Notes under the pieces: model-generated
Told to the model about the DNA's origin: nothing
The model's database searches: none
The model's input: only the letters and a program-made list of their open reading frames with translations
Shown here: piece by piece, positions 38,927 through 48,807 of the stretch
Layout of the letters: the number at the start of each line of letters is the position of its first letter
Numbering within the stretch: the first letter of the stretch is position 1
Assembly: GCF_026932795.1 (NCBI RefSeq)
Contig: NZ_JADPVH010000004.1
Coordinates: 37,986-101,985 of the forward strand
Reading direction: 5' to 3'
DNA length: 64,000 nucleotides
Source: Paenarthrobacter sp. Z7-10
GTDB lineage: Bacteria > Actinomycetota > Actinomycetes > Actinomycetales > Micrococcaceae
Translations under genes and position numbers: made by a program

Positions 38927-39865
38927 GTGGGAAACGCCGACAATGCGTCGATGGACAACGTTCTTGCTGATCCTGAACTGGATTCGTGGATTTCCGGAAT
39001 TCGCGCCGTCCCCGCCCAGGTGCCGCCGCTGGACATTCCGGCCTTGCGCACGCCGCGGATCAGACCGCCGGGACCGGATCTTCTGGCTGTCCGCAGTCTG
39101 ACCGTCCCCGGAAACATTCCGGTGGCCGTTCGCCTGTACCGGCCGGGCGAGGGGAGGCTGCCCGTCGTCGTTCATGTCCACGGCGGAGGGTTCGTCTTCG
39201 GCGACCTTGAATCGCACGACCGTACCTGCCGCCGGTTGGCGCAGGAGGCGAACGCGGTGGTGCTGGCGGTGGATCACCGGCGGGCGCCGGAGCACTGCGC
39301 TCCGGCGGCGGTCGACGACGTCGCCCGGGTCCTCGAATGGGTGCTGTCCCAGCCGGGAGAGCTGGGAGCGGTGGATGGGCGAACCGGCCTGGCGGGGGAC
39401 AGTGCCGGCGGACTGCTCGCGATTGTGACTGCCAATCGGCTGGTCTCGGCCGGGGCCCTGCTGCGGGCGCTGCTGCTTATTTGTCCGAATGCGGATCTGA
39501 CCTTGTCGCAGCCGAGCATCGTGCAGAAATCCTCCCGCTGGGGACTCGACGAGGCAGAACTGCGTTGGTTTGTCGAGCAGTGGGTGCCGGGTCTGGATGC
39601 GGCAAAACTGTCGCGGTTCAGCCCTCTGCAGATGAACTTCGGCCCACTACCCCGGACCCTCATCGCGACGGCAGAACATGACCCATTACGGCATGAGGGT
39701 GCGGCCCTGGCCCGGAAACTCCAGGCCTCGGGCATCGACGCCCGCGAGGTCGCCCACCCGGGACTCGTGCATGGATTCCTCAGCCTCGACACCGTTTCGC
39801 CGGCTGCTGCAGCGGCTGGAGCCGCTTTATTGAGGCTGTTCGGTGCCGTCCTGCGGGAACCGTGA
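38927..39865 (+). CDS. alpha/beta hydrolase of the HSL (lipase/esterase) family
   Basis: About 312 residues. The HSL oxyanion motif HVHGGGFVFG, nucleophile GDSAGG, the Asp near EHDPLRHEG and His in HPGLVHGFLS identify a carboxylesterase or deacetylase. The substrate is unknown; no signal peptide, so cytosolic. The start is uncertain: GTG 38927 has AGGTG nearby, ATG 38951 is the next choice. Its 3' end overlaps the convergent acetyltransferase gene by 39 nt. Confidence 0.85.
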   Translation: MGNADNASMDNVLADPELDSWISGIRAVPAQVPPLDIPALRTPRIRPPGPDLLAVRSLTVPGNIPVAVRLYRPGEGRLPVVVHVHGGGFVFGDLESHDRTCRRLAQEANAVVLAVDHRRAPEHCAPAAVDDVARVLEWVLSQPGELGAVDGRTGLAGDSAGGLLAIVTANRLVSAGALLRALLLICPNADLTLSQPSIVQKSSRWGLDEAELRWFVEQWVPGLDAAKLSRFSPLQMNFGPLPRTLIATAEHDPLRHEGAALARKLQASGIDAREVAHPGLVHGFLSLDTVSPAAAAAGAALLRLFGAVLREP

Positions 39866-40366
39866 GACCGCCGGGCCGGGAATGTCCGTCAGGACAAGGC
39901 TGGCCCAAACCCGGTCAGTGCCATCTGCGGCAGAGGGGGTGAACCCGAGCTTGCGCAGAAGGGCCTGTGCCGCGGTATTGGATCCGCCGGTTTCGGCGCA
40001 TACTTCGTCATAGCCCAAGGAGCTGGCTTCGCGCAGAACGGCGGCCAGTGCTTCCTGGCCGGCGCGCCGTTCGCGGTGCGAGCGGCGGATCCAAATACCG
40101 GTTTCCAGAACGCGCGGCGAACCGGTCCTCTTCAATCGCACCGAACCGACTACTTCATTGCCGGTGAGAATGGCCCACGTGGCCTCGGCTTCCGGGCCGT
40201 CCAGTCCGCCCCTGCGCGCCCGATGGAAGTCGCGGAGCCAGGTGATTCTCGCGGCCGACCATTCGCCGTCGTCCGTCAGCGGTGGAGTTACCTCGTTGGC
40301 AGCGGCGTCCGTCGTCGCGGCGTCAATCAGCCGGACAAGTATGTCCTCATTCACGGGCACAATCAT
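39827..40366 (-). CDS. GNAT-family N-acetyltransferase
   Basis: A 179-residue GNAT protein. Beta-4 (EATWAILTGNEVVGSVRL), the acetyl-CoA loop (RRSHRERRAGQEALAAVLRE) and the C-terminal GGSNTAAQALLRKLGF block are visible. The pyrophosphate loop lacks the usual Q/RxxGxG/A spacing, so activity is not assured. The ATG at 40366 has no clear ribosome site. Upstream sequence is a copied piece of the pip leader. Confidence 0.8.
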   Translation of the reverse strand: MIVPVNEDILVRLIDAATTDAAANEVTPPLTDDGEWSAARITWLRDFHRARRGGLDGPEAEATWAILTGNEVVGSVRLKRTGSPRVLETGIWIRRSHRERRAGQEALAAVLREASSLGYDEVCAETGGSNTAAQALLRKLGFTPSAADGTDRVWASLVLTDIPGPAVSRFPQDGTEQPQ

Positions 40367-40416
40367 TCGGGCGCCGCAAGTCTGCAGAAGGAATGTCCGG
40401 CGGAGATCGACCGCCG

Positions 40417-40475
40417 GGGTTCCACTGGAGGATAGCGGTCGGCCATGGCTTTAGTATTGCGGAGATCTCCGATCG
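40417..40475 (-). other. duplicated 5' fragment of pip
   Basis: On the minus strand an ATG at 40446 starts MADRYPPVEP, nine of ten residues identical to the pip N-terminus. The DNA upstream (to about 40475-40510) also resembles the pip leader. The match ends before the acetyltransferase start. It looks like a remnant of a pip copy or a promoter-capture duplication. Confidence 0.65.
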
Positions 40476-40639
40476 GTGAAGTGGAAACCGTTAGCTGCGG
40501 GGTATTGGATGCTTTCGCCCGGCGAAATCTGACGGGTTTGATGGCGCGCCGGATATGGGAGCGAAATGGGGCATTCGCCCCATGATTTTCCTTTGCCGCC
40601 GGCCGTACGCTCAATGCACCAGAACGAAAGGAACCCATC

Positions 40640-41395
40640 ATGGCAGCCCATCAGCCCCAGTTCTTTGCCGACCAGGCGTGCAGTGACACAACCGGTAACG
40701 AAGGACCCGAAGACCCAGCCGAACATTTCCACGGATACGCCGTTCTCGGATTGCCGTTCAGCTCCGGCTACTACCTGGCATTCCGGCACTGGCCCTCCAG
40801 CTCCGTTGGACCTGGGTACCGGGCGGTCTGGGTGCGGACGCCGGACCGCCGATGGACCATCTATGCAGACGTGGCCCCGGAGCTGAGTTGCGCCAGATAC
40901 TTCGGCTCAGCGATCCATTCCGCGGTGACTGCTCCGGTATCCATCGATTGGTCCGGGCCCTCCACGGCACGGATCCAAGTACCGCGCTTTGTCGACTGGC
41001 AGCTCCAGCTCGCGGGTTCTGCCGCCACCGCCATGCTGACTGCCATGGCCACAAGCATGCCGGCACCGCTCTGGCGGCGGGAGAGCCTGCTCCGGGCCAT
41101 GGGTGCCATGGCCGGAGGAGCCCTGCGGGCAGGAAAAATGAGCGTCAGCGGTACCGTCCCCAACGGCCAGTCCTTCCAGGCCCAACCCAGGAGGCTGTGG
41201 CTGGTGCGGGACTCACGCGCCATTGTCGACGGATGCGACGTCGGTGAGCCCGGGCCACTGCCTGAGCAGGACCGGCTGGGCAGCTTTTGGCTCCCGCAGC
41301 GTGGTTTGTTCGCCGCAGACCTAGGCATCAGATTCCCCTCCACGGCGCCGGGCGCCTTGCCGGAGTCGGCAAAGGAACGGAGCGAAACACATTGA
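40640..41395 (+). CDS. hypothetical protein, lipocalin-like by appearance
   Basis: A 251-residue protein starting at ATG 40640 with AAAGGA 7 nt upstream. I do not recognise a family. Beta-rich segments with repeated Trp (YYLAFRHWPSS, RAVWVRTPDRRWTIYADV, VSGTVPNGQSFQAQPRRLWLV) suggest a lipocalin or hydroxysteroid-type beta barrel. The middle has a short hydrophobic helix (ATAMLTAMATSM). No signal peptide. It stands alone between two unrelated genes. Confidence 0.65.
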   Translation: MAAHQPQFFADQACSDTTGNEGPEDPAEHFHGYAVLGLPFSSGYYLAFRHWPSSSVGPGYRAVWVRTPDRRWTIYADVAPELSCARYFGSAIHSAVTAPVSIDWSGPSTARIQVPRFVDWQLQLAGSAATAMLTAMATSMPAPLWRRESLLRAMGAMAGGALRAGKMSVSGTVPNGQSFQAQPRRLWLVRDSRAIVDGCDVGEPGPLPEQDRLGSFWLPQRGLFAADLGIRFPSTAPGALPESAKERSETH

Positions 41396-41520
41396 ATAAG
41401 GCAGCCATGTCCCTGACAACGGGATGAAAGACCCGGAGCGCGTCACCCTCCAGCTGTGGACGGACAATGGGAAGGAAGAGAACATCGCACGCGTACCCCT
41501 GCTGCCGCAGGGCGCGTCCC

Positions 41521-41526
41521 TATAAT
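41521..41526 (+). promoter_or_regulatory. TATAAT -10 element of the HD-GYP/LuxR gene
   Basis: A perfect TATAAT at 41521-41526 in very GC-rich DNA. It predicts transcription from about 41533, next to the GTG at 41534, so the mRNA would be leaderless. No clear -35 is present. Confidence 0.5.
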
Positions 41527-41533
41527 GGGAAAG

Positions 41534-43174
41534 GTGACGCGCCCTCCTGGCTTTGGCGGTGCAGACCAAGGTCGGCGGGGACCACGGCCGGCAGCAGCGG
41601 CGCGGGCACCGAGCGGTGCGGCTGCGGGAAATGGGGCATCGGATGGGGCAGTGCCAGTGCGGCGCTGCGAGATCCTTGCCGCACTTTCGCTGGCCATCGA
41701 TTTGGGCCTCGGGCAGCCGATGGAACATATGCTTCGGTCCTGCCTGTTGGCCCTGCGGATCGCAGACCGGACGAATGCAAACCCGGCCGAGCGTGGGAGC
41801 ATCTACTACGCGCATCTGCTGGCTTGGATTGGCTGTCATGCCGACTCCTTCGAGCTGGCCGCCATGTTCAGCGACGACATTGCGTTCCGGGCGGACTACT
41901 ACACGATCGATCAGCGCGGATTGCCGATGTACAAGTCCTTTTTCAGCCACACCGGCGCCGCCCTTCCGCCCGTGCAGCAGGCCATCAGCCGCACCCGGTT
42001 TGCTCTCACCGGCCGCGGTGCTGTGCAGAACCTGATCCGCTCGCACTGCACATCAGCCGGGGAACTCGCCCGTCGGGTGGGACTTGATGAAAATGTCTGC
42101 GCGCTGCTGACCAACACCTTCGAGCGGTGGGACGGCAAGGGCCTTCCGGAGGGGCGGAAGGGGCCGGATATCCCACTGGGAACGCGGATCACAAATCTCG
42201 CGGAGACCATCGAAGTGTTTCTGCGGGCGGCCGGTGTCCAGGGGGCCGTGGAGATGGTCCGGAAGCGGCGCGGCACGCAGTTTGATCCTGAGCTGACGGA
42301 CCTCTTCTGCGCCAACGCCGTCGAACTGACCGACGGCCTGCTGGATCAGGACCCCTGGCCGGCGGCGCTGGCGGCGGCTCCGGAAGGCGATCTGCTGGCA
42401 GGAACCGAACTTGACGCCGTCCTGCGGGCGATCGGGGATTTCGCCGACCTGAAATCCCCCTACACGACGGGCCATTCCCGGGAGGTCGCCTCGCTCGCAG
42501 CCGAAGCGGGCCGCGAACACGGTCTTGCCCCGGACGGCATTGCAGTGCTCCGCCGGGCCGGCTGGGTGCACGATATTGGGCGAATGGGAGTCTCCAACGG
42601 CGTGTGGGACAAGAAAGGGGAGCTGTCGCAGCGCGACACCGAGCATCTGCAGATGCATCCGTATCTGGGCGAGCGGATCCTGAGCCGCGTGCCGGGAATG
42701 CGAAGCGTCGCAGAACTCGTGGGCTCACACCACGAGCGTCTGGACGGATCAGGATATCCCCGTGGCCTTGGGGAACAGTCACTGAACATCAGCCAGCGCA
42801 TCCTGGCCGCCGCCGACAGTTACCGGACATATCTGGAACCCCGACCGCACCGCGCCGCCTTGAGCCCGGACGGGGGCGCCGAAAGGCTGCTCGCGGAAGT
42901 GGCGGCGGGCCGGCTGGACGGCGCCGCGGTGGATGCGGTGCTGGTGGCGGCGGGACAACGACGACGACGGCCGCGCGTGCTTCCCGGCGGCGTAACACCG
43001 CGGGAAGCGGAGATCCTGAAAATGCTCTGCCATGGGATGAGCACCGCGGACATAGCCGGAATCCTGTTTATCTCACCGAAAACCGTTCGGAACCACGTTG
43101 AACACATCTACCTGAAAATTGGGGCCAGCAACAGGGTGGGAGCCACCCTTTACGCCGTTGAGCACGGGCTGTGA
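41534..43174 (+). CDS. HD-GYP-like phosphohydrolase with LuxR-type HTH
   Basis: About 546 residues. An N-terminal HD-superfamily half is followed by a canonical HD region (TTGHSREVASLA, HDIGRMGV, SHHERLDGSGYPRGL, about 325-430), which has the HD..GYP residues of cyclic-di-GMP phosphodiesterases. The C-terminal LuxR HTH is LTPREAEILKMLCHGMSTAD-like with KTVRNHVEHIYLKIG. The fusion of an HD-GYP enzyme to a DNA-binding domain occurs in Actinobacteria. I choose GTG 41534 because TATAAT at 41521 would start transcription there; an ATG at 41525 lies inside the promoter. Confidence 0.8.
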   Translation: MTRPPGFGGADQGRRGPRPAAAARAPSGAAAGNGASDGAVPVRRCEILAALSLAIDLGLGQPMEHMLRSCLLALRIADRTNANPAERGSIYYAHLLAWIGCHADSFELAAMFSDDIAFRADYYTIDQRGLPMYKSFFSHTGAALPPVQQAISRTRFALTGRGAVQNLIRSHCTSAGELARRVGLDENVCALLTNTFERWDGKGLPEGRKGPDIPLGTRITNLAETIEVFLRAAGVQGAVEMVRKRRGTQFDPELTDLFCANAVELTDGLLDQDPWPAALAAAPEGDLLAGTELDAVLRAIGDFADLKSPYTTGHSREVASLAAEAGREHGLAPDGIAVLRRAGWVHDIGRMGVSNGVWDKKGELSQRDTEHLQMHPYLGERILSRVPGMRSVAELVGSHHERLDGSGYPRGLGEQSLNISQRILAAADSYRTYLEPRPHRAALSPDGGAERLLAEVAAGRLDGAAVDAVLVAAGQRRRRPRVLPGGVTPREAEILKMLCHGMSTADIAGILFISPKTVRNHVEHIYLKIGASNRVGATLYAVEHGL

Positions 43175-43182
43175 AAACCTGA

Positions 43183-43620
43183 TCATTCGGGTGCCACAAA
43201 GATGCAGAAGGGATGTCCGGCCGGGTCCGCGAAGACATAGAGCGGCTCGGCGTCGTCATTGGATCGGTCCCGGAGCAACTTTGCTCCAAGGGCGGTGGCG
43301 CGCCGGTACTGCACCTGCAGCTCGGCTTTGCTGGGAACGGAGGTATCCAGGTGCAGCATCTGCGGTCGGGACCCCTCCGGCCAAGTGGGACGGGGGAGAG
43401 CCGGCACCTGCGCGAAGGCGAGCGCCGGAGCGCCGCCGGCGCTGCAGAGCACCAGCCATTCTTTACCTTTGGCGTCGGGTGTTCCCGCCGGAGGAAGTTC
43501 GTCGCCGGCGCGGTAGTTCAACCCGAGCAGTTGGCGGTAGAACTCGGCCAGTTGCCGGGCGTCCTCACAGTCGAGCACCACTTGGCGCAGCGTGGGCGTT
43601 GTCTCAATCGAACCCGTCAT
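43183..43620 (-). CDS. VOC (glyoxalase/bleomycin-resistance) family protein
   Basis: A 145-residue protein with the paired beta-alpha-beta-beta-beta units of the vicinal-oxygen-chelate fold: LRQVVLDCEDARQLAEFYRQLLG, LHLDTSVPSKAELQ and VFADPAGHPFCIF. Metal ligands of true dioxygenases are not all evident, so a binding or minor enzymatic role is equally possible. The start is ATG 43620 (MTGSIETTP). It converges with the HD-GYP gene (8 nt apart). Confidence 0.85.
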   Translation of the reverse strand: MTGSIETTPTLRQVVLDCEDARQLAEFYRQLLGLNYRAGDELPPAGTPDAKGKEWLVLCSAGGAPALAFAQVPALPRPTWPEGSRPQMLHLDTSVPSKAELQVQYRRATALGAKLLRDRSNDDAEPLYVFADPAGHPFCIFVAPE

Positions 43621-43688
43621 GGCTGCCTGCTTCCTTCCAACGTCCGGGCGGTGCGCTGCTGCCCAGCGGATCCGGCGAATCAGCCGGG

Positions 43689-46121
43689 TTAGTTCCCCGT
43701 TCCGTCGGCCGGGACGAGCTCCGCAGCGTCTGTTGAGCCATTTTCCCCCTGCGCGCTGCGCGGCGTCCAGCGCACGTGCACCGGGCTGGGGTCGCAGGTC
43801 GGTTCCCTGAGCAGGGACAGCCGCGGCCGGATGGCATCCGTCCGGGCGCTCGGTGGCTTCCGGCTGCCGGCCCGGAAAGGAAGCACCCACGCGGCCGAAT
43901 CCCCCTTGAAGTCCTGGTCGGCAGCGGCGTGCAGCGTCCAGTGTGGGTCATACAGGTGCGGACGGCCCACGGCGCACAGGTCGGCGCGGCCTGCCAGCAG
44001 GATCGAATTGACGTCGTCGTAGGAAGAGATGGCGCCGACGGCGATGACGGCGGCTCCAGCGGGAGCGGCAGCTTCCTGGCGGATCCGGTCCGCGAACGGA
44101 GTCTGATAGCTGCGTCCGTAGGCTGGTTTTTCGTCCTTGGTCACCTGGCCGGTGGAGACGTCGATGCCCGCCGCGCCGTGGTCAAGGAAGGCGCGGGCAA
44201 TTTGCACGGCGTCATCGACCGTGTTGCCGCCGCCGCACCAATCGGTGGCGGAGATGCGGATGGTCAGTGGCTTGTCGGCGGGCCAGGCGGCACGGACGGC
44301 GTCGAACACCTCCAGCGGATAGCGCAGCCGGTTGGCCAGGCTGCCGCCATATTCGTCGGTGCGTTTGTTGGAAAGGGGCGAGAGGAATGAGGAGAGCAGG
44401 TAGCCGTGGGCGGCGTGCACCTCGAGTAGGTCGAAGCCTGCCGCGGCGGCCCGCCGGCCCGAGGCGGCGAACTCCTCCCGGATCTGATCCATTTCGGCCC
44501 GGCTGATTTCGCGCGGGATCTGGCTGCCGTCGCCGTAAGCAACGGCCGAGGGGCCGGTGACCTCCCAATTGCGGTCATCCAGCGGCTCGTCGATGCCCTC
44601 CCACATAAGTTTCGTCGAGCCCTTGCGGCCGGAGTGGCCGATCTGGGCACCGATCTTCGCGGTGGACTGCTGATGCACGAAGTCCACAATCTGCTGCCAG
44701 CTTTCGCGCTGCTCCTCGGTGTACAAACCGCTGCAGCCCGGAGTAATCCTGCCTTCGGGCGAAACGCACACCATTTCCGTCATCACCAGCCCGGCACCGC
44801 CCAGAGCCCTGCTGCCGAGATGGACCAGATGGAAGGAGCCGGGGATTCCGTCGACGGCCGAGTACATGTCCATCGGTGAAACGACGATCCGGTTCTTCAG
44901 CTCCAGCTGGCCGATCCGGTAGGGCTGGAACATGGCGGGCGCCACCTGGTCAAGGTCCTGCGAGGCGGCGAAGTCCGCGTCCACTGCCGGGCGAACTCGG
45001 GGTCGCGCAGCTTCAGGTTGTCATAAGTGATACGGCGGCTGCGGGTGAGCAGGTTGAAGCAGAACTGGGTGGGGTCCTGGTCCTTGTACTGACCGATGTT
45101 CTCGAACCACTCCAGAGACGCCTGCGCAGCGCGCTGGGTGGATTCCACCACCGGTCGGCGCTCGGTTTCGTAGGCTTGAAGCGCCTCGCTCACGCCGTGG
45201 TGTTCATGCAGGCACGCGGCCAGTGCCAGCGCGTCTTCCATGGCCAGCTTGGTGCCGGAGCCGATGGAGAAGTGCGCCGTGTGGGCGGCATCCCCGAGCA
45301 GCACGACGTTGCCGTGGCGCCAGTTTTCGTTGCGCACCGTGGCGAAGTTCAGCCACTTCGAATTGTTGCTGAGCACTTCGTGGCCGCCCAGCTCGTCCGC
45401 GAAGATGGCGCGGATTTTGGCCACGGCTTTATTGTCCGAGGCGCCCCGGCCGAAGCTGTCTGCGTCGGCTTCGTCGAAGCCGGCAGCGCGCCAGACCTCC
45501 TCCTGCATCTCCACAATGAAGGTGGATCCTTCATCGGAGTAGGGGTAGCCGTGAATCTGCATCACGCCCCATTGGGTGTCCTTGACGAAGAACTTGAACG
45601 CCTCGAACACCTTGTCGGTGCCCAGCCACATGTATTTATTTATTGCCGCGCACGTCCAGGCTTGGCTTGAACGAGTCCGCGTATTTGGTCCGGATCTGGG
45701 AGTTGACTCCGTCAGCGGCGAGCACCAGATCGTGGCTGGTCTGCAGTTCCTCCACCGGTGGTGCCATGGTGCTGAAGCGGACGTCCACCCCCAGCTCCAG
45801 GGTGCGCCGCTGCAGCAGTTCCAGCAGTTCCCGCCGGCTCATGGCGGCGAAGCCCTGACCGCCAATGGTACGCACCTGGTTGCGAAAATGGATGTCGATA
45901 TCGCTCCAGCGGGCGAAGTGGCGGCTCATGTAGTCGGCCACGACGGGATCCGCGTTGCCAATGCCGCCGAGGGTTTCGTCGGAGAAAACGACGCCGAAAC
46001 CGTAGGTGTCACTGGCGGCGTTGCGTTCCCACAGGGTGATCCGGTGGGAAGGGTCCAGTTGTTTCATCAGCGCGGCGAAGTACAGGCCACCGGGCCCACC
46101 GCCAACAATTGCGATCTTCAT
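43689..46121 (-). pseudogene. bifunctional salicylyl-CoA 5-hydroxylase/OYE-type oxidoreductase, two frameshifts
   Basis: The intact family member is a fusion of about 780 residues. Here it is split into three frames. Piece 1 (46121-45636) is an FAD monooxygenase N-terminus (IVGGGPGGLYFAALM). It ends at a TAA created by one extra AATA unit near 45636-45646; without it the frame would read ...NKYMWLGTDKVFEAF. Piece 2 (45631-about 44985) continues the FAD domain (LLGDAAHTAHFSIGSGTKLAMED). It leaves frame where one G is missing near 44990. Piece 3 (about 44985-43689) is an Old Yellow Enzyme barrel (HSGRKGS, HAAHGYLLSSFLSPL). The family hydroxylates salicylyl-CoA to gentisyl-CoA. It follows the CoA-ligase gene by 9 nt. 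Confidence 0.85.
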
Positions 46122-46130
46122 GTTCGAGTC

Positions 46131-47826
46131 CTATCGGGTGTTGAGGGCGGCGGTGCCGGCCAGGCCTGGGGGCGGGGGAGAATCTGACGCGCCGTCCTGG
46201 GACTGTGCCTCGAGCGCGATGGCTTCGCGGAGCCGGAAATGCTGGAGCTTGCCGCTGGGGTTGCGCGGCAGTTCGGTCACAAACCGCACATCGCGGGGAT
46301 ACTTGTAGGGGGCGATGACCGCTTTGACGAAGTCCTGGATTTCCGTGCCCTTGTCGGCAGTGGCGGCGACGCCCTCGCGCAGCACGACGAACGCACAGAC
46401 CACGCTGCCGCGGTCCTCGTCGGGGCGGCCGACGACGGCGTTCTCCAGTACGTCGGGGTGTTCGTTAATGGCTGCCTCGACTTCGGGCGCGCCAATGTTG
46501 TAGCCGGAGGAGACGATCATATTGTCCGAGCGTGCCTGATAGACGAAGTAGCCGTCGTCGTCGCGCAGGAAAGTGTCGCCTGTGACATTCCAGCCGTTGT
46601 GGACGTAGCTGGCCTGCCGCGGGTCATCGAGGTACCGGCAGCCGGTTGGGCCGATAACGGCCAGCCGGCCGGATTCGTTGGGACCGGCCTCCGCACCGTA
46701 GGCGTTCAGGATGACGGCCCGGTAGCCGGGCACCGCCACGCCGGTGGCGCCGGGATGGATGTCCTCGCCCACAGCGGATATGAACACGTGCAGCATTTCG
46801 GTGCTGCCGATTCCGTTGACCAGCTTCACTCCGGTCTCGTCGTAAATGTGCTGCCAGGTTTCCCTGGGCAGGTGCTCTCCGGCGGAAACGGCGATCCGGA
46901 GCCGGCTGAGGAGATCGCCGCGGCCCTGCTTGAGGATGGCCCGGTAGGCGGTGGGCGCGGTGAACAGCACGGATGCATTCGCGGCCGCGGCCGCTTCCGC
47001 CAGCTCAAGCGGCGTGGCCCGCTCCGTCAACAGGGCGGACGCCCCAAAGCGCAGCGGGAACACAACGAGCCCGCCGAGGCCAAAGGTGAACGCCAGCGGC
47101 GGCGAGCCGGCAAAGACGTCTTCCGGTGTTGGCTTCAGGAGGTAGCGGGCAAAAGTGTCCGCATTGGCCAGGATGTCCCGGTGGAAGTGCATGGTCACCT
47201 TGGGCGTGCCGGTGGTGCCGGAGGTTGGACCCAGGAGGGCGACGTCGTCGGCCGCCGTTTCGACGTTGCGGAACGTTCCGCTCTTGGCGGCACAGCGGGA
47301 GGTGAGGTCCCCGCCGTCGTCCGCGCCGTACGTCATGACCGGCAGCGCTGCACCCGCCGCGGTGCGCATCTCCTCGGCAAAGCGATGGTCGGTGATGGCG
47401 ACAGTCGGCTTGGTGCGGTCAATCAGGGTGGAGATTTCGGCTGAGCAGCATGGGCATGGTGGTGACGACGACGGCGCCGGCTTTGAGCACACCCAGCCAG
47501 GCGGCGACGAGCCAGGGGTTGTTCGGTCCGCGCAGCAGCACCCGGTTCCCCGGCACCACACCGAAGTCCTCGGTCAGCACCTGGGCGATCTGGTTGGCGC
47601 CCCTGAGAAGCTCACCATAGCTCCAGGTGACACCCTCGGGTGTGTGCAGCGCGGGCCGGTCAGCGCCAAACCGGGCGACGGCGTCGTCGATCAGCACGGT
47701 GCCGGAGTTCAGCCGATCCGGGTACTGCAGTTCCGGCAGGGTGAATTCAAGGATGGGCCATGACTCCACCGGGGGAAGATGATCCCGGGTAAAGCTGTCC
47801 AGATGGGCCGATGTCGTCAATGTCAT
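46131..47826 (-). pseudogene. benzoate/salicylate-type CoA ligase, frameshifted
   Basis: An AMP-forming acyl-CoA synthetase of about 560 residues in two frames. Frame 1 (47826-47419) holds the N-terminus, ending LKAGAVVVTTMPMLLS and then nonsense. Frame 2 carries SAEISTLIDRTKPTVAITDH onward, including the AMP motif TSGTTGTPK, the GIGSTEMLH motif and the C-terminal Lys (RNPSGKLQHF). The break is near 47445 and fits loss of two bases from a GCGC (ancestral PMLRSAEIS). It would activate salicylate or a related aromatic acid for the hydroxylase downstream. ATG 47826 has AAAGGA upstream. Confidence 0.85.
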
Positions 47827-47835
47827 GGCCGTTCC

Positions 47836-47885
47836 TTTCGGTTGCGGTGCGGTGCGGTTGCGGTGCGGTTGCGGTGCGGTGCGGG
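47836..47885. repeat. GGTTGC/GGTGC short tandem repeat
   Basis: About eight imperfect copies of a 5-6 nt unit (TGCGGT with GGTTGC variants) lie between the thioesterase stop and the CoA-ligase ribosome site. Two GGGGCAGA units follow. The copy number could vary by slippage and change the spacing or read-through between the two genes. Confidence 0.65.
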
Positions 47886-47914
47886 TGGGGCAGAGGGGCA
47901 GAGGGGCAACCGGA

Positions 47915-48802
47915 TCAGGTGCCTGAGCGGACCATGCCTTCCTGCGCGACAGTGGCCAGCAGCAGGCCGTCGCGGGAGAAGAACCTGCCCATCGCCAGAC
48001 CGCGGCTGTGTTGACTGGAGATGGCCTCCTGGGCGTACAACACCCAGTCGTCGGCGCGGCCGTCGCGGTGGAACCAGATGGAGTGGTCCAGGCTGGCAGT
48101 GGTCAGCCCCGGGGTGGACCAGTTGAGTCCGTGCACGCGCAGCAGCGGCTCCAGAATGGTGTAGTCGCACACGTAGGCGAGGGCGGTGCGGTGCAGATCG
48201 GCGTCGTCGGGAAGCCGGTTGAAGGCCTTGACCCAGACGGCCTGGTTGGGGGCGGTGCCGCCCTCGAGCTCGAGATACAGCGGACCCGGCACATGACGCA
48301 TGTCGAAGCTGCGCCCGTGGGACCAATAGTCGGCCGCCGGGCCGGGGACGCCGTCGAGCACCCGCGCGGCGCTGCGCAGCGACTCGGGGTTCAGGGAGGC
48401 TGGCATGGCCGGCTGGAAATCGGAGCCGTCTTCGGCCACGTGGAAGGAACCCATGGCGGCAAACAGGGTTTTGCCCTTTTGCCAGCCCCGCACGCTGCGG
48501 GTGGAGTAGCCCCGCCCGTCGCGCAGGATTTCCACTTCATAGCGCACCGCCGTGCCGACATCCACCGGGCGCATGAAGTAGCTGTGCATGGAATGCAGCT
48601 TGCGGTCCGCGTCCACGGAACGCATCATGGCGGCGGCGGCCTGAGCCACCATGTCGCCACCGTAGGATTTGGGCCACGGCACATATTGGGTGACGGCCTC
48701 AAAGGCCAGATCATGGACCTGCGGCTCAACGGCGGTCAGCTCAACGGCCTGCAGGAACGTCGCTGATCTGCCTGCCTGGACGAGGGCGGATTCAGCTTTC
48801 AC
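47915..48802 (-). CDS. TesB-like acyl-CoA thioesterase
   Basis: A 295-residue double-hotdog thioesterase (type II). Blocks VPWPKSYGGDMVAQAAAAMM, HSMHSYFMRPVD and SLDHSIWFHRDGRADDWVLY are diagnostic, including the Asp of SLDHS and the C-terminal GRFFSRDGLLLATVAQEG. In this operon it probably releases gentisate from gentisyl-CoA. The GTG at 48802 lies 5 nt after the cupin stop, with GGAGGG upstream inside the cupin gene. The frame is intact. Confidence 0.92.
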   Translation of the reverse strand: MKAESALVQAGRSATFLQAVELTAVEPQVHDLAFEAVTQYVPWPKSYGGDMVAQAAAAMMRSVDADRKLHSMHSYFMRPVDVGTAVRYEVEILRDGRGYSTRSVRGWQKGKTLFAAMGSFHVAEDGSDFQPAMPASLNPESLRSAARVLDGVPGPAADYWSHGRSFDMRHVPGPLYLELEGGTAPNQAVWVKAFNRLPDDADLHRTALAYVCDYTILEPLLRVHGLNWSTPGLTTASLDHSIWFHRDGRADDWVLYAQEAISSQHSRGLAMGRFFSRDGLLLATVAQEGMVRSGT

Positions 48803-48807
48803 GTCAG

